A stretch of DNA of 64,000 nucleotides, taken from NCBI GenBank assembly GCA_004009845.1, contig RMBW01000100.1, positions 51,281 through 115,280 on the forward strand. Reading direction: 5' to 3'. The position numbers and the translations under genes were made by a program. The stretch is from Davidsoniella eucalypti. Taxonomy: Eukaryota > Ascomycota > Sordariomycetes > Microascales > Ceratocystidaceae. The notes below the pieces were generated by a model. It did no database searches. It was not told the DNA's origin and saw nothing but the letters and a program-made list of their open reading frames with translations. How positions within the stretch are numbered: the first letter of the stretch is position 1; the number at the start of each line of letters is the position of its first letter. Of the stretch, positions 1-11,552 are shown one piece after another.

Positions 1-392
1 AAAAAAAAAGGAATCAAATTCCTTGAAAATCGAGTGAGGCTTAATTAAAGCTGAGATCGAAAAAAATTAATATAAAAAAGCACTACTTAGCACAGGGAAA
101 ACAATCGACAGTTGCAGCTTGCGCGCCTAGGGTCAAGTTGCCAGGGCACCTAGAATAGGGTTTGGCTTCCTTTTGTTGACGTACGCGCCTAATTTCTAGA
201 ACTAACATCTTTGGAAAGCAAATAACACCGCTAAAATACTTAAGACAGCACTTTTTCGACTGCCAAAAATGAACAAGCACTCGTTGGATGTATCTTCATT
301 AATCCAATTTTCTTTATAGCACGAAATTCATCATATGGACTAAATCTACGATATCTGTAGTTCTTACTTACACTACAAAAATGCTAAGTGAC
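1..392. other. left flank, no gene seen
   Basis: AT-rich sequence downstream of the sugar kinase stop codon, starting in an A-run at the window edge. It probably contains the kinase 3' UTR. No reading frame here resembles a known protein. Confidence 0.5.
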
Positions 393-2355
393 TTACTGGC
401 CATACTCAGCCAACCAAATATCAACGGCAGCATCAATCTGCTTGCGGTAAGATTGCTGTTTGGCAGCCAGATCTAAGAATACCGCATACTTGGCGTCCAA
501 CAGTAGTTTCTGGCCTTGATCGTCATCTGGCTTGACAGTTCTCGCCGGTCTACTCATTCTCTTCATGATATCCCACAGAGGCTCCGTCTCGCCCTTCTCG
601 TTGGCGCTTGCTGCCTTAGCGCCTAGCATGGCAGCTCCATGGACCACAGCCGCATGCACATACTCAGGAATCACCACTGGGACGCTACATACAGTGGCCA
701 TGAGCGACATCAAAACCGGATTTTGACACTGGCTTCCAGACATGAAGATGCTAGCAATGACGTGGCCAGACTTGTTCATGGCAGTGATGATCTGCCGGGT
801 CTGCATGGCAATGAATTCCATAGTGGCGTAATACTGTAAAGCCAGGTTATCAATGCTGATGTCGCTGCTGATTCCCACCATGGCGCCACGCATCGATGGG
901 TCGGCGATAGGAGACCGGTTGCCCCAGAGATCACCGTAGAAGAAGATGTGACGAGCCAAGTACGATATGGATGGAGCACCTTCTTTGTCCTCCGTGCGGT
1001 CTAACCAGTTGTTAAGGAAGTCGTAGATGTTAACGCCATCTGCTGCCTTCAAGGCGTCCTGGTACGCAGGGTGAGTTTCAACCATGTGCTTAAGCAGTTC
1101 TCCCGTGGCGGACTGGCCACCTTCAGCCATCCAGTAGCCAGGGACAAGAACGTCTCTGTATGGCCCCCAGACGCCGTCGACAAATACAGCTTCTTTTGAC
1201 ATAGCTAGATGGCATGTTGAAGTACCAGCAACAGCAGCAAGGCGGGTGAAGGCAGTGGTGATGCCGTCATTTCCAGCAGCCTCTTCTTCGATCTTGGTAA
1301 TCGGTGTCTCTAGCGGTGCTCCAACAGTTCCAATCCAGCCAGCATATGCGTCAATGACGCCGCTACCAACAGCAATGCCTGCAGGAAGGCCAAGTTCCTT
1401 ACCGGCCTTCTCGCTCAGTCGGCCTACAAGCTCACCCGCGCTCATAAAAGTACCATTCTGCGGATACAAATTAGCCTGTGTTCTTTCCATGTGTTGTTTT
1501 CTGTATTTCTGTGAGCATGTTTTACCTTTCCATGGACACCACCAATGCGCAGGTAATCGTCATGTACCAATTCTTCCAAGCCAATGGTTCTGTAGAACTC
1601 ATCTTGCCAGCCCTTGACACTGCCATCAATTCCAACCGGGACATAGCCCTGTTTGCATACCGCGCTGCAGAAGCTTCTGGTTTCTAAGCCTGTAGCCATG
1701 TGAGTCAGAGCATCGGCAAGATCGTAAAACTTGCTACGTGAAAAGAGCTCTTTAGGCATATGCTTCTTTAGCCACAAAACCTTGGGGATCTCCATCTCCA
1801 CGCTCATGCGACCGCCAACATACTGTAGTAGTTTATGACCTGTCTCGTTGATCAACTTCGTCTCCAGCTCGGGACGGTGGTCAAGCCAAAGGATGACATT
1901 GCGGTCGTTGCCATCATTTTTGAAATCCGGGCCTGTTACGGGAACTGGCTTGTCGGAATCATGCGTGAAAACAGCTAGTGAGCATGTAGCATCAATGCCG
2001 ATACCCTTGACACTGGAAGGGTCGACCTCGGACTGTTGAAGTATACGCTTCACACAAGAGCAGATAGCAGCCCAGATATCAGTCGTAGATTGCTCATAAT
2101 AGCCGGCCTGTGGTTGCCATTTTTTGATATCATGAGATGCAAGCGCAATTATGATACCATCATCGTCCATTAAGCAGGCACGAGCACTGCCGGTGCCGAC
2201 ATCAATGCCGATATAATTGTTCTATAGCAATAGATTATGTGTGGTTAGTATGTAATCTCTCAATGCTCCGTCTCATAGAGCTCCTGATAGTAGCAACATA
2301 TGACAAGACTATGTTATTGGTTCCAAGTAAAGCTCACCTGCGTACTATACGGCAT
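393..2355 (-). CDS. FGGY-family carbohydrate kinase (D-ribulokinase/YDR109C-like)
   Basis: Three exons, 2355-2338, 2221-1526 and 1475-393, give a 598-residue protein. Exon 1 is only 18 nt and encodes MPYSTQ. It joins a frame starting NNYIGIDVGTGSARACL, the classic FGGY ATP-binding N terminus. Other landmarks are GIGIDATCSL, WLDHR, GSGVIDAYAG (with the family catalytic Asp near residue 280), AGTSTCHL near 321-328 and GGQSATG near 357-363. The second intron is 50 nt (1525-1476), and removing it joins GGVHGK to ANLYPQ in frame. FGGY kinases phosphorylate free sugars. Length and motifs fit the yeast YDR109C/human FGGY branch, for which D-ribulose is the known substrate, but substrate choice cannot be read from sequence. 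The gene is probably cytosolic, since no signal or membrane segment is visible. It is followed on the same strand by the unknown five-exon gene, with 1 kb between them. Confident in family and structure, less so in substrate. Confidence 0.92.
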
Positions 2356-3365
2356 TGTTAGCAATCAACCATTTTTATATATACGATCATAATTATGGGA
2401 GTTAACCAGGAAGTAGATAACTTACCTCATATTGATTTTCTATGAGTCTCTAGATGGTGAGAAAATATCGTGATAAAAACAAAGAAAATGTACTCTTTCA
2501 AATGCAATTAATCGGATGGCACAATCAAATGATAAGAGGTAGAAGGGAAAGGAAATTGAACAGCTGGACGTTGTAAAATTTATGGTTGATGGATGGTAAG
2601 TTTTTAAACATTATGGGAGGAACAAATGCTAGCAGCGGTGACTACTCAGTACGATCTCACTCTCACTTAGTTTCCCCTAGCAAAAGGAATTCAACGAACT
2701 ATCTGGGGAAGTTCCCTCAATAGACTCTATGCGAATTCTTTCCAAATAAACCCTAGCAGAAAGAATAGACTGTTAGATCTTTGCAAATGAGACTATCAAT
2801 ATTACCCCTCAATCCAGACGATCTCAACAGCCAAATGGTCCTTTCAGGCCTAGATCTCACCCTTCAATCCGCCAAATTGCCCGCGGGTTATACCAAAAAG
2901 AGCATCTCCGGCAAAGTCCTTCTCCTGCTATAAAACTCATTATAACGGTAAGCAGCCTTTCGTCATTCCCGGCACGTTCTCATCCTCTTTATGTGTTTCT
3001 GGTGCTTTGTATTCATTTATTTATGGGCCGTACACTATGCTAAGTTAATTGCAACGGTCATATACATATGTAGTATAGCCCTATCATTAACCCTTATGGT
3101 ACAATGTACATATATCGTGGTTACAAGTTTTAGGTCCTTATTTTCTCAACATAAAACAAAACAATAACCCAAGTCTAACGTGAATCAACAAACAAAGAAC
3201 GACGAGCGAGGAAAAGAAAAACAAAATGAAGTAGAGTATCATAATAAAGAAGACACAGGGAAAACACCCAAACACCAAAGAAAGACAAAAATAAAGAACA
3301 CCGAAAATCACAACACCAAGCTCTGCCTGCTGTTGCCTAGGATGTCGTAAGGCGTTGTTGGCATC
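2356..3365. promoter_or_regulatory. upstream region of sugar kinase / 3' side of unknown gene
   Basis: A 1-kb gap between two genes on the minus strand. It should hold the kinase promoter (right of 2355) and the unknown gene's 3' UTR (left of 3366). Bases 3175-3310 are strongly A-rich on the plus strand. No gene or clear motif was seen. Confidence 0.45.
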
Positions 3366-6000
3366 TTATATGTCTTCGTCACTCTCATATAGATGAGAAT
3401 CGATGAGGATACATATCGTTACAGCCGCGGCATAGGCTTCTCTTACAGCACAAGATATGCTGTGAGCAAGGGAAGAAGGAAAATGTTAGTATAAATGTAA
3501 AAGCCATATGTCGGAGGTTATGGGTAGTTAGTTAGTTCACTTACCAAGTATGTGCAATATCTGCGACCACCGCGCTTAGTCCCCAATGCGCGCACCAAGC
3601 ACGCGCCAATACTTCGTTGTCTTTAACTCCAAAGGCCTCTATCAGAAGTACCTTCATATCATCGCCATCGTCGTTGACTACAGATGCAGTGCGGTATTGC
3701 TGCGAGCCGCGATACACCCCGCCCCAGTTCTGGATTCGCACAATCTTGTCAACGGCGACTCTTTCAAACGAGTAGTCTAGCCACAGCGGATGCGGACCGT
3801 CAGAACACTTCCATGCTGCTATGAATGAAACATCAAATTGTAACCGTAGTGGCCATGACGTGCCATCGATAGCAAAGATGACTAAAGCGTGATACCATTG
3901 CGGTGCTCTGTCTCCTGCTGTGCTGCCATTGGCAGAAAGGACTTCTTTCTCCCTTGGCTCTGACATCTGTCCAATACTGGCACTGCTCTTTTTCTCACGA
4001 TCCGCCTGGCGCTCCAGAGTGATCAACTCGATACGAACCGTGTCGATCATGTATGTCTGGTTGTTAGGCAGTGGTAGTGTGTACTCGTCTACTGCATATT
4101 CGTCTGTCTCGGGGCCTAGTGGGCTCGAATTTTGGCGCATGTCCTCGACATGACGGGGTCGGATACGCTTTTTGGGTCGGTTAACGAATAACCGAGCTAC
4201 CTCTGTGCGCTTCAAGTCATTTGTCGGTCTGGCAGGTCCGACCCAGCCGCCAATGGTGTTACAGGTCGGCGCAAGCACCTTGCCAACGATGCTGGTAACC
4301 GACCAGTATGTATAACTGTTCCGGTACTGGAAGCCGCAATCTGGATAATCCAAAAGAAGGTGCTCTAATCTCTCACTGGCCGGATCAGGATCGATATCTG
4401 TTAAGGTATTCATGATAATGAATGGAAATGATCCCTGAGTGATGTTAGTATTTTATATATACCGATCGGTGACATATTGATGCATGGAAATCGATTAACT
4501 TACACCTGGTAATATAAGGCCACCAAAAAATGCCATCGAGTCCTCACTCAAGTCTTGTAGTTCGTTTTGTTGGTCGAGCTCTTTCATCTCCTCCAATGTT
4601 TCTCGAAGATTTGGCCACTTGAGTTCACGGGCAAACCGACGTATGCATCTCATCTGAGCCTTCTTGTTCAGATAGCGTAGTTTCACTACTTTAGTTAGTA
4701 TGTAGATCGTATAGCGCTGGGCCTGGGCTCATATAAGGTAGCTTACAGTCTTTTGGCTCAATGCCATATTCGTCTATACGAATACCATCTTTCCACCTTC
4801 TCGCGAGTGCCAGACTCCATTGGACTGAGGGTGGTATCTCTGTAATCATTCGTTTCCTAGACTCGGCAGGAAAGTGACGGTGGGTGAGACGGAACAAGAG
4901 CTCAATGGTTAGCAACAGCTGGAAGTAGAACTTCTTGAAATCTTCCTCTTTGTCAAGAGCAGAGCTAGAGATGAACTGTGTTACCAACTGGTTGGTGCGT
5001 TGCGAGAAGTCGATCCATTCTGGGCGTGCCAGCACGCCAATCAGGTCTTCTACCTGGAGCTCCATAGGGCGCGGATTGCCGTGTCGTGACTTGAGATCAG
5101 GATGACGGATGAAGCGTTTGTACATAACCTCAGCGTCGTCGACATCGAACATGGCTTTGTCTTGAATTTCCTGAATTCGTTTCAAAATATCATGTAAGTC
5201 GACATCCCGTAATGCGATGGTTGTCTTTCGGTGTTGGATACCGCCAGGTATAACACTGGCAGTCCATGCCCATTGATTCAGTGTGACAGTGCCAGGAAGA
5301 TATCCATGATAGAAGGTGTAGCTTGGCTGTTCAACGGTCTCCCATGGCGACCAGCGGTTATCGGGATCTACGCCTTGAAGAACCATCGTCTGCATCTCGG
5401 CCATTATCTCCTTGTTATTTGCTCTTCCACTCAAACTGTTATTTTTGCATGATGAGGCAGAATAACAACGGAAATGGACATCTGAGTGTGGAACTGCCTT
5501 TTTAAAACCACGATGTGAGGATGCGCCCCGTGCAATATATGACCTGGCACGTTGCTCACTGAGAAGCTCGTCAGAGCCAAGCCCAGGTGGAGGCCAATGA
5601 GATAAACGACTTGAAGATTCGCGCAAGCCCGGGTCTCTGTCCTTGCCCTTGGCCCTGCTACTGCGGGACTGTGATGGGTTAAAGGATTCTGGATGGTACG
5701 AACGGCGACGAGGGCCATCTTGAGTAGTGTCTGGACGAACAGCGGTAGATGGCCGACGGTTTAAACCGACGTCGCTTGAGCTAGCTCTCCGGTGCTCCCT
5801 AGACTGATAGTTGGGCGTTAGTTAGAGTAATTCATGCGTTAAAGCTATGAGATGAAATATAGTGATTTCTCTTTCCATCCACCAAACGCAAGCTGGGCCA
5901 TGATTTAACTCACCGATTTTTTGGCGCCACGCGATAAACTAACACTGCGTAGCAGACTACCCCAAATCGTCCGGCTCCGGCGATCTTCGCGATCTACCAT
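3366..6000 (-). CDS. conserved filamentous-fungal protein of unknown function, five exons
   Basis: Exons 6000-5914, 5803-4747, 4685-4504, 4434-3545 and 3459-3366 join in frame to 769 residues. The intron phases (0, 1, 0, 2) all agree, and a TACTAAC branch site is visible before exon 3. The start at 6000 gives MVDREDRRSRTIWG. Residues 30-150 are Ser/Arg-rich and look disordered. The conserved core starts near residue 180, with FDVDDAEVMYKRFIRHPD at 248-265 and then HGNPRP. Later landmarks are ALARRWKDGI, FARELKWPN, a GGWVGPAR stretch and a C-terminal CISCAVREAYAAAV segment. I recognise this arrangement as a large protein family widespread in Pezizomycotina, with no named domain known to me. 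No signal peptide, transmembrane segment or catalytic motif is apparent. The small final exon (31 codons) is supported by family resemblance. Function unknown; gene structure quite certain. Confidence 0.88.
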
Positions 6001-8547
6001 GATGAAGTTTTGATTATATGTCACCACTTCGTTTGCGTTTTGTTCTCTCCGTATTCTTTCTTCTCTTTTTTCCTCTCTTCGTATTCCGTCTTCTTCCTGA
6101 CTCGGTTTCCCTAAGAACGCGGCAGTTGGTGAATTGGAAAATCAATCGATAAAAATAAGCAAGCGGAATGCCGACAAACAATAAGAAAGGCGAGTAAGGC
6201 GCAAGGAAGACAGACACTCAAGGTCAAGGTCTAGGCTAAGCTAAGACGCGCAGAAAAGCACTTAACGCGCAGACTATAGTTGGATGTGTTCCAAAGGCGA
6301 GATCAATACCCTGGTTCAATGTGTTCCTAGCTCCTCCTCCTGTGAGAGCTTGCTCGTTGAAGCTTGTTTTGTGGTCGGTGGGCTGGGCTGGCTGGCTGGG
6401 CCGGGCTGAGAATTGCTAGTTTTTTGGTGTTGGTCAGTGCGTACAGAGAACTACTAGCCAACTTGGTAGACGTTACTGCAACACTACAAGTTCTCGAAGA
6501 ATATGGCACACCGCACGCTGCTTTCTTTGCTTTTGGATCTCTAGTGCGTTGGGCGCGCAATAGACAGAACAATGATGGAAAGCCAGTTGAGCCGCAAATT
6601 CGCCTTGTATTTTTTCTTGGACTAATGGCTTGACGAACTAGACAAAAAAACTCCGGGACGAAAATCAAGTGTGAAAATAGTAGTAGAAGACGGAGATAAC
6701 TCGAGAATGAAAACAAGTAAGGGAATGATAAGCAGATACAAAACTTGAGCTGACCAGCACAATCGTTGATTGCCAGTTAAAAAAGATCCGGCAGCAAGGA
6801 CTTATTCTTCCCAGCCTCCTGGTTAAAACAGGGACGGCCTTCAAATCCGGCGGCCTTTTGGGATAAAAAGCTGAAACTTGAGTGAATGACGAACGAGCGA
6901 TGGAGGTAAAAGCGAAATATGAAAAATTAAGAGAAAAAAGAAAAAAACCCCGGAGAGGTTAAAATGACGAGGCGCAAGGAAACCTATAGGCAGATTTAAG
7001 TTTCGCTCCAAAGAATAGAAACTGTAGAACTTGTGCCACTCAAAGTGACGATGTCATTTAGTAAAAAAAAAATGGACGACGATGAATAAAGAAAAGAGGG
7101 CAAGAGATCCGGGAAAAAAAGGGAAGAAGATTTTTTTGGGCAGATGGAGAAGATGGCAACTGCGCATAACTTCTCGTGATTCTCATTCGTTTGTACAATG
7201 TCGTGTTCCTGCTGCTCGGGGAAGCTACTGGAAGATCGCAAGTGTCAGAAACGGTAGTTACGATGTCGTGTTTTGTTTGTGAAAACGACGTAAATTTAAA
7301 AATATCTGTCAACTTTTTTGGGGTGATTCGTCCCGTTTATCAGGTTAACGAGGGTTCAATTTTCACCTTTGTTTGTCAGAGAAGCAATATATACATACCG
7401 TTGCAGTAATTATAGTTGGACATCATCGCTAGCTGCATGATATCAACACACATTCACGTTACATGCCACTAACATTTCGAGCATCTTGCAGTTGAAATCC
7501 CAGTCATGACGTTGTCCACCGGGTCCTATAGCCCGCAAATATTGAATGGTTGAATACGTTAAGAGACCCATTCTCTCTATGCAATTATATACGGCTACTC
7601 ATGTGTCACATTTCTACTTGCTTATGTTGCCAAAGCCGAAGGAGCCTGCTGCTGCCACCGCTACTGTATGAGGTTTCATTTATCGACGTCCGATCTCACG
7701 GGAAAAAAGGTGGCTGTGGCAACTGAAGGATAAATATAACATCATGATCAAGGCCTATGCCCACCATTTCAGCTGACTAGCCCGAGCTTCAGATAGCTCA
7801 ATCCCCAACTATCCTCCCATGAAAAAGCCTTAGTCATAGGCGGAATGGAGACATGTGAGTGGACACGGCATGCACAGGCAGCCCATTCCGTTATATTTTC
7901 TATCTTCAACGAGGCTCACTAGAGAAGATGGTCTCTAGGTAAGACAGGAATCTGTATTGATGATGCTCTTCATAGCACTATTCATGATGTCCCTAATACT
8001 ACCTGCTGAAGACTACAGCTTCCGTGGATGAAACTATCCCTCCGTATGCATCGAAGGACTCAATACTGCTAGCCATATATCAGCCCTATTATAGCCTTTC
8101 TCTAGGGGGCATTCCAAGTCTCCATTCAGTAATACAGCCTAAGGCCTTGAAGAGGCCGCCTTCCAATATGGAGTCTTGTTAGCGAGGGAAAAAGTTGTTG
8201 TTGTCAGACATGATTAGTTAGCATTCTTACTTTTCACATTTACATACTTCTACATTGGCTTTAGTAGTAAGAAAATCAAATGATATAATGATGGTTTTTA
8301 GGAAACATAAGAAAAAAAGACGCCATGAGACTACATGTGAACCAAAAAAAAACCCCGAGAAAAGCAAGCACAACGACAGATACGTATAAGATGAAAAAAA
8401 CCAACCACTAGGAATAGAGAACGACAAATGACAAGACCTCTATGTCAAGGGTCTCTATGCCATAGTACTACTACGCAAGGACACATTTAATTATACCACC
8501 CACTCCATCTTATCGGCAAGCAGCGACTATGGAGCAGAGTGTCCCCA
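6001..8547. other. 2.5-kb intergenic region, no gene seen
   Basis: Lies between the start of the unknown gene (left) and the stop of the VTC gene (right), both on the minus strand. Bases 6000-6700 and 6880-7140 read as pyrimidine-rich on the minus strand (for example CTTCTTCCTCTTTT-like runs), as expected for a transcript leader of the unknown gene. Bases 7400-8200 are mixed and featureless. Short open frames here resemble nothing known. Confidence 0.5.
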
Positions 8548-10875
8548 CTACAGTTCAATGCCCAGGTATGATTCAGTTCCGTTGGCAGGGGACGAATCAA
8601 GCTTGTGGAAAGCCTTCTGGAATTCCAAGACAAAGTTGATCACAAGCGCACCAGCCATGGCAATGGCGATGACCAAAGGACCGACAACATTGTCGAAATC
8701 ACGACCGCTACGCTCGTGAATCATACGTCTCCGCACATTCATCATAACATAGCCCCAGACTCCAGCAAATACGGCAATCAATATGTAAATGATACCCATA
8801 ATCTCCGCAACGGTATCCTTACCGGCCGAAGAGTATAGCGCGACAGCCAGACCACCAAGAAGGATGCTGATGTGTTGCCACTTGAGGAATGTACGCTCGT
8901 TGGCTAGCCAGACCTTGGGCTCAATCTTCAGCTCACCAGAGTTCTTGATCCACACCTCAGGCTCAACAACGCCCTCGGGCAGCTGAACATGGCCGGATTG
9001 CTTGGCACGGCGGTTCTGCGCATACCGCGACATGGAGAAACTGGGGAACACCGAGGAAATACCAGAGCGGGCCGGAGCTTCCTCTCCCTCAGCCATCTGC
9101 GAAGATGAGATAGGCTGTGTTGGGGAGGTGACAAGCTCGGCCTGGGCGCGGCGGGTCAAAATACCCTCGGCGACAGGAGAGCTAGTGGTTGGCTTAAACG
9201 ATGAGCCAACCTTGCCACCCAGGAGACTGCCGACGATTTGCTCCTCTTCGGCCTTCTGAATACGGCGTTGAACCTCTTCATCAAAAGCATCTTTAGGGTC
9301 CTTGCGAATATCTCCTTCCATCTCACTAATCCAGAAGGGCAGAGCATTGACATAGTCTTCGAAGAGAGAGGCGACACCATGCACGAACTTGGAGAAGCCG
9401 GGGGCAGGGTAGACCAAGTGAGAGCCCATCAGGTCTTCGACCCACTCAGGGCGCTTGCGACCATCCTGGACCTTGATCTCCATGATAGCATACGGGAACT
9501 TTGAGACTTCGCTCTGGTTGATGTTGGAGAATGGATACTTCATACCGCTGTTGTCGATATCAGTACGGTGCCATGTCGAGGGGTCACGGCAGGGACGGCT
9601 GCGATCCAGGGTATCCTCGCGGATGAAGGCAACATCGGTATCGATGTTGATGCGCACGCGGTCATCGGAAGGAGTCTGGAAAGCGGTTCTGGCATAGTTG
9701 GCGCGCAGCACCGGCGATAGCTTCTGATCCAAAACGGCCTTTTGGATACGAGAAGTAGTAGCCTTGAACGCCTCAATCTCGGCTAGCTGTTGGCCTTGAC
9801 GCTCCATCTTGGCAACGGACTTCTCCATGTGGTATTCGCCATTGAGGAAAGGCTGGATCCACTTCTGCTTGATGTCAAACTTGTGCTCTTCGGCGCTGCC
9901 AGTGCCGTGAACAGTCTTCTCTTCCAGCTTGAGCTCGGTAGCGGCGCTCAGGTCGCCGAACCAGCGCAGACGTAGCGAAGAAGCCTCAGCATCACGATCG
10001 ACCTTCTTGCCGTAGATAGAGAACTTGGAGCTGTCAAAGTATAAGGAGGTAATCGTAGGGTCGTTGAGAGAGTCGTCAACGGAGGCAGCCTGTTCGGCAT
10101 AAACAAGGGCGGGAAGTCGACGCATGATATAAGTCTTGACCTCAAGCAGGTTATCAGGGTGAACCCAGACTATTTCCACATGTTAATAAGACTTCATGAA
10201 AATCAGAGGGTTTAAAGCCATATAAAAATAATAAAAAAGATATCACATACATTTGTGTGCGGTGTGCTTTCCATCGTCCTGGGCACCGATGTCGAGCTCG
10301 GGGTGGAACGTAGTGGACTCGCCCTGCTCATTATGCTGGCTGACGATGTAGTACATCACCGACAGCTTGTTGATCAAGGGGGTATAGCTCTTCTCGCTGT
10401 TGAAGGGGCGCTTGCTCAAGCTAAGCTGCATCATAGGACGGACCTTGTAGCGGTCGCCACGCTTGCGATCGTGCTTCTTGACGATCTTCAAGAAGCCAGT
10501 GTAGTTGATAGAACTGTACTTCTTGAGCTGGCGCAGTTCCTCGGTGAGGCCGTCGAGCTCAGTCTCGATCTTCTGGGCTTGCTCTTTACTGATGGTAGAG
10601 TCGCCGCTGTCCGAGGCCAGGCACTTGAGCTTGCTATAGGTCTCCTCAACACGCGACTTGAGGCTCGTGAAGGTGTCTTCCTGGAACTTAGCGACCTTCT
10701 CCAACTGGTTGTTGAAGATTTCGTCGCAGAATTTATTCTCGTCGATCTCGGTCCACAGCTCTTCATCGTCGTCGTACTTGTCTTCGCGCAGAAGGCTCTT
10801 CAGCTTGGTGTAGTCGATGTACTTGTCCTTCCAGAGACCATGTTGGGCCTCCTTAAGAGTCTTGCCAAACCGCAT
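8548..10875 (-). CDS. vacuolar transporter chaperone, Vtc2/Vtc3-type subunit
   Basis: Two exons, 10875-10251 and 10169-8548, encode 748 residues. The join (HTAHK/FWVHPDN) restores the typical linker between two domains. Residues 1-180 are an SPX domain (MRFGKTLKEA, Y22, K26 and NYTGFLKIVKKHD at 124-136) that senses inositol pyrophosphates. Residues 209-500 are the polyphosphate polymerase fold: RLRW at 275-278, the EEKT lysine near 293, RTAFQ, DDRVRINID, MEIKV and SKFVHGVA match the tunnel residues defined in yeast Vtc4. The C terminus is a VTC1-type membrane domain with three helices near 641-657, 665-685 and 704-724. The insert DRSRPCRDPSTWHRTDID and the N terminus resemble Vtc2/3 more than Vtc4. 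Vtc2/3 is an accessory subunit of the complex that makes polyphosphate and moves it into the vacuole. The protein is somewhat shorter than yeast Vtc2/3. Promoter motifs are listed separately. Confidence 0.93.
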
Positions 10876-11006
10876 GATTGATTTTGTGTAATGGGAGGAT
10901 ATATAAGATATTGATGGTCGAGATGATGCTCGTCGAATAACAGATGGGGTGATGATTAAAAGGAAGAAAAAAAGTCCGAATCAATCGAGACTTGTCGCGC
11001 GCAGGA

Positions 11007-11014
11007 TGACGTCA
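11007..11014. promoter_or_regulatory. CRE/ATF-type palindrome TGACGTCA upstream of VTC gene
   Basis: A perfect TGACGTCA palindrome about 130 bp upstream of the VTC start codon. CREB/ATF-class bZIP proteins bind this site in fungi. Whether it is used here is inference. A second copy lies at 56595-56602 in gene-free sequence, so presence alone is weak evidence. Confidence 0.35.
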
Positions 11015-11542
11015 AAAGGTCTAAACAGAACAGACTAGGACGAGACGAAAAAAATAGACGACGGAATAATATACAGTGCAATGGCTTTTATTGCGCGACT
11101 AGAAATCGTCGTTGAATAATGAAATGAAAAGCCCGCGATAAAATGATGTCGCAGAAGAAGAAAAAACGAAGATTGGAAAGGTCTTGATTCAAATCGCGCT
11201 TTACTGTCTCAAGGTCTTGTCAAGCCTTTTTAGGTGCTTTCCAGGTACGTTTTTAGTGCTAAATACAATGATGAGGTACGTGCTGAGCTGTTTTCGGAAA
11301 GCCAATTCGGCAGCAAAAAAAGTCAGCAAGCCAGCCAAACATTCGAAACACAGAAAACAGAACAGGCCAGGCCGAAAAATATTATTACTGTATTATACAT
11401 ATATAAATATCGCCAATAATGCGCTAAAGTGTCACAGCTACGCCAACTTTTTGCTAGGAAAAGGTCATCAAGTTTTTCATCATTATCAAAGTCTAACCCA
11501 AATAGCTCTCAAGCCAAATTGTCCTATCAGAGTGCCAAGGGC

Positions 11543-11552
11543 GGCACGTGCC
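11543..11552. promoter_or_regulatory. GGCACGTGCC palindrome, possible Pho4/NUC-1 E-box
   Basis: A ten-base palindrome centred on CACGTG, 668 bp upstream of the VTC start. Yeast Pho4 and Neurospora NUC-1 recognise CACGTG and induce phosphate genes, including VTC genes in yeast. The fit with the neighbour is good, but the core occurs several other times in the window and the distance is long, so this is a candidate only. Confidence 0.3.

Noticed and set aside
8548..10875. Assignment of the VTC gene as the catalytic Vtc4 subunit
   Set aside because: The polymerase-tunnel residues are present, but these are largely kept in Vtc2/3 too. The N terminus and the DRSRPCRDPSTWHRTDID segment match Vtc2/3 better.
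10255..10881. A 208-codon open frame on the plus strand opposite the VTC SPX exon
   Set aside because: Antisense to a confidently identified SPX domain; Leu/Val-rich shadow sequence.
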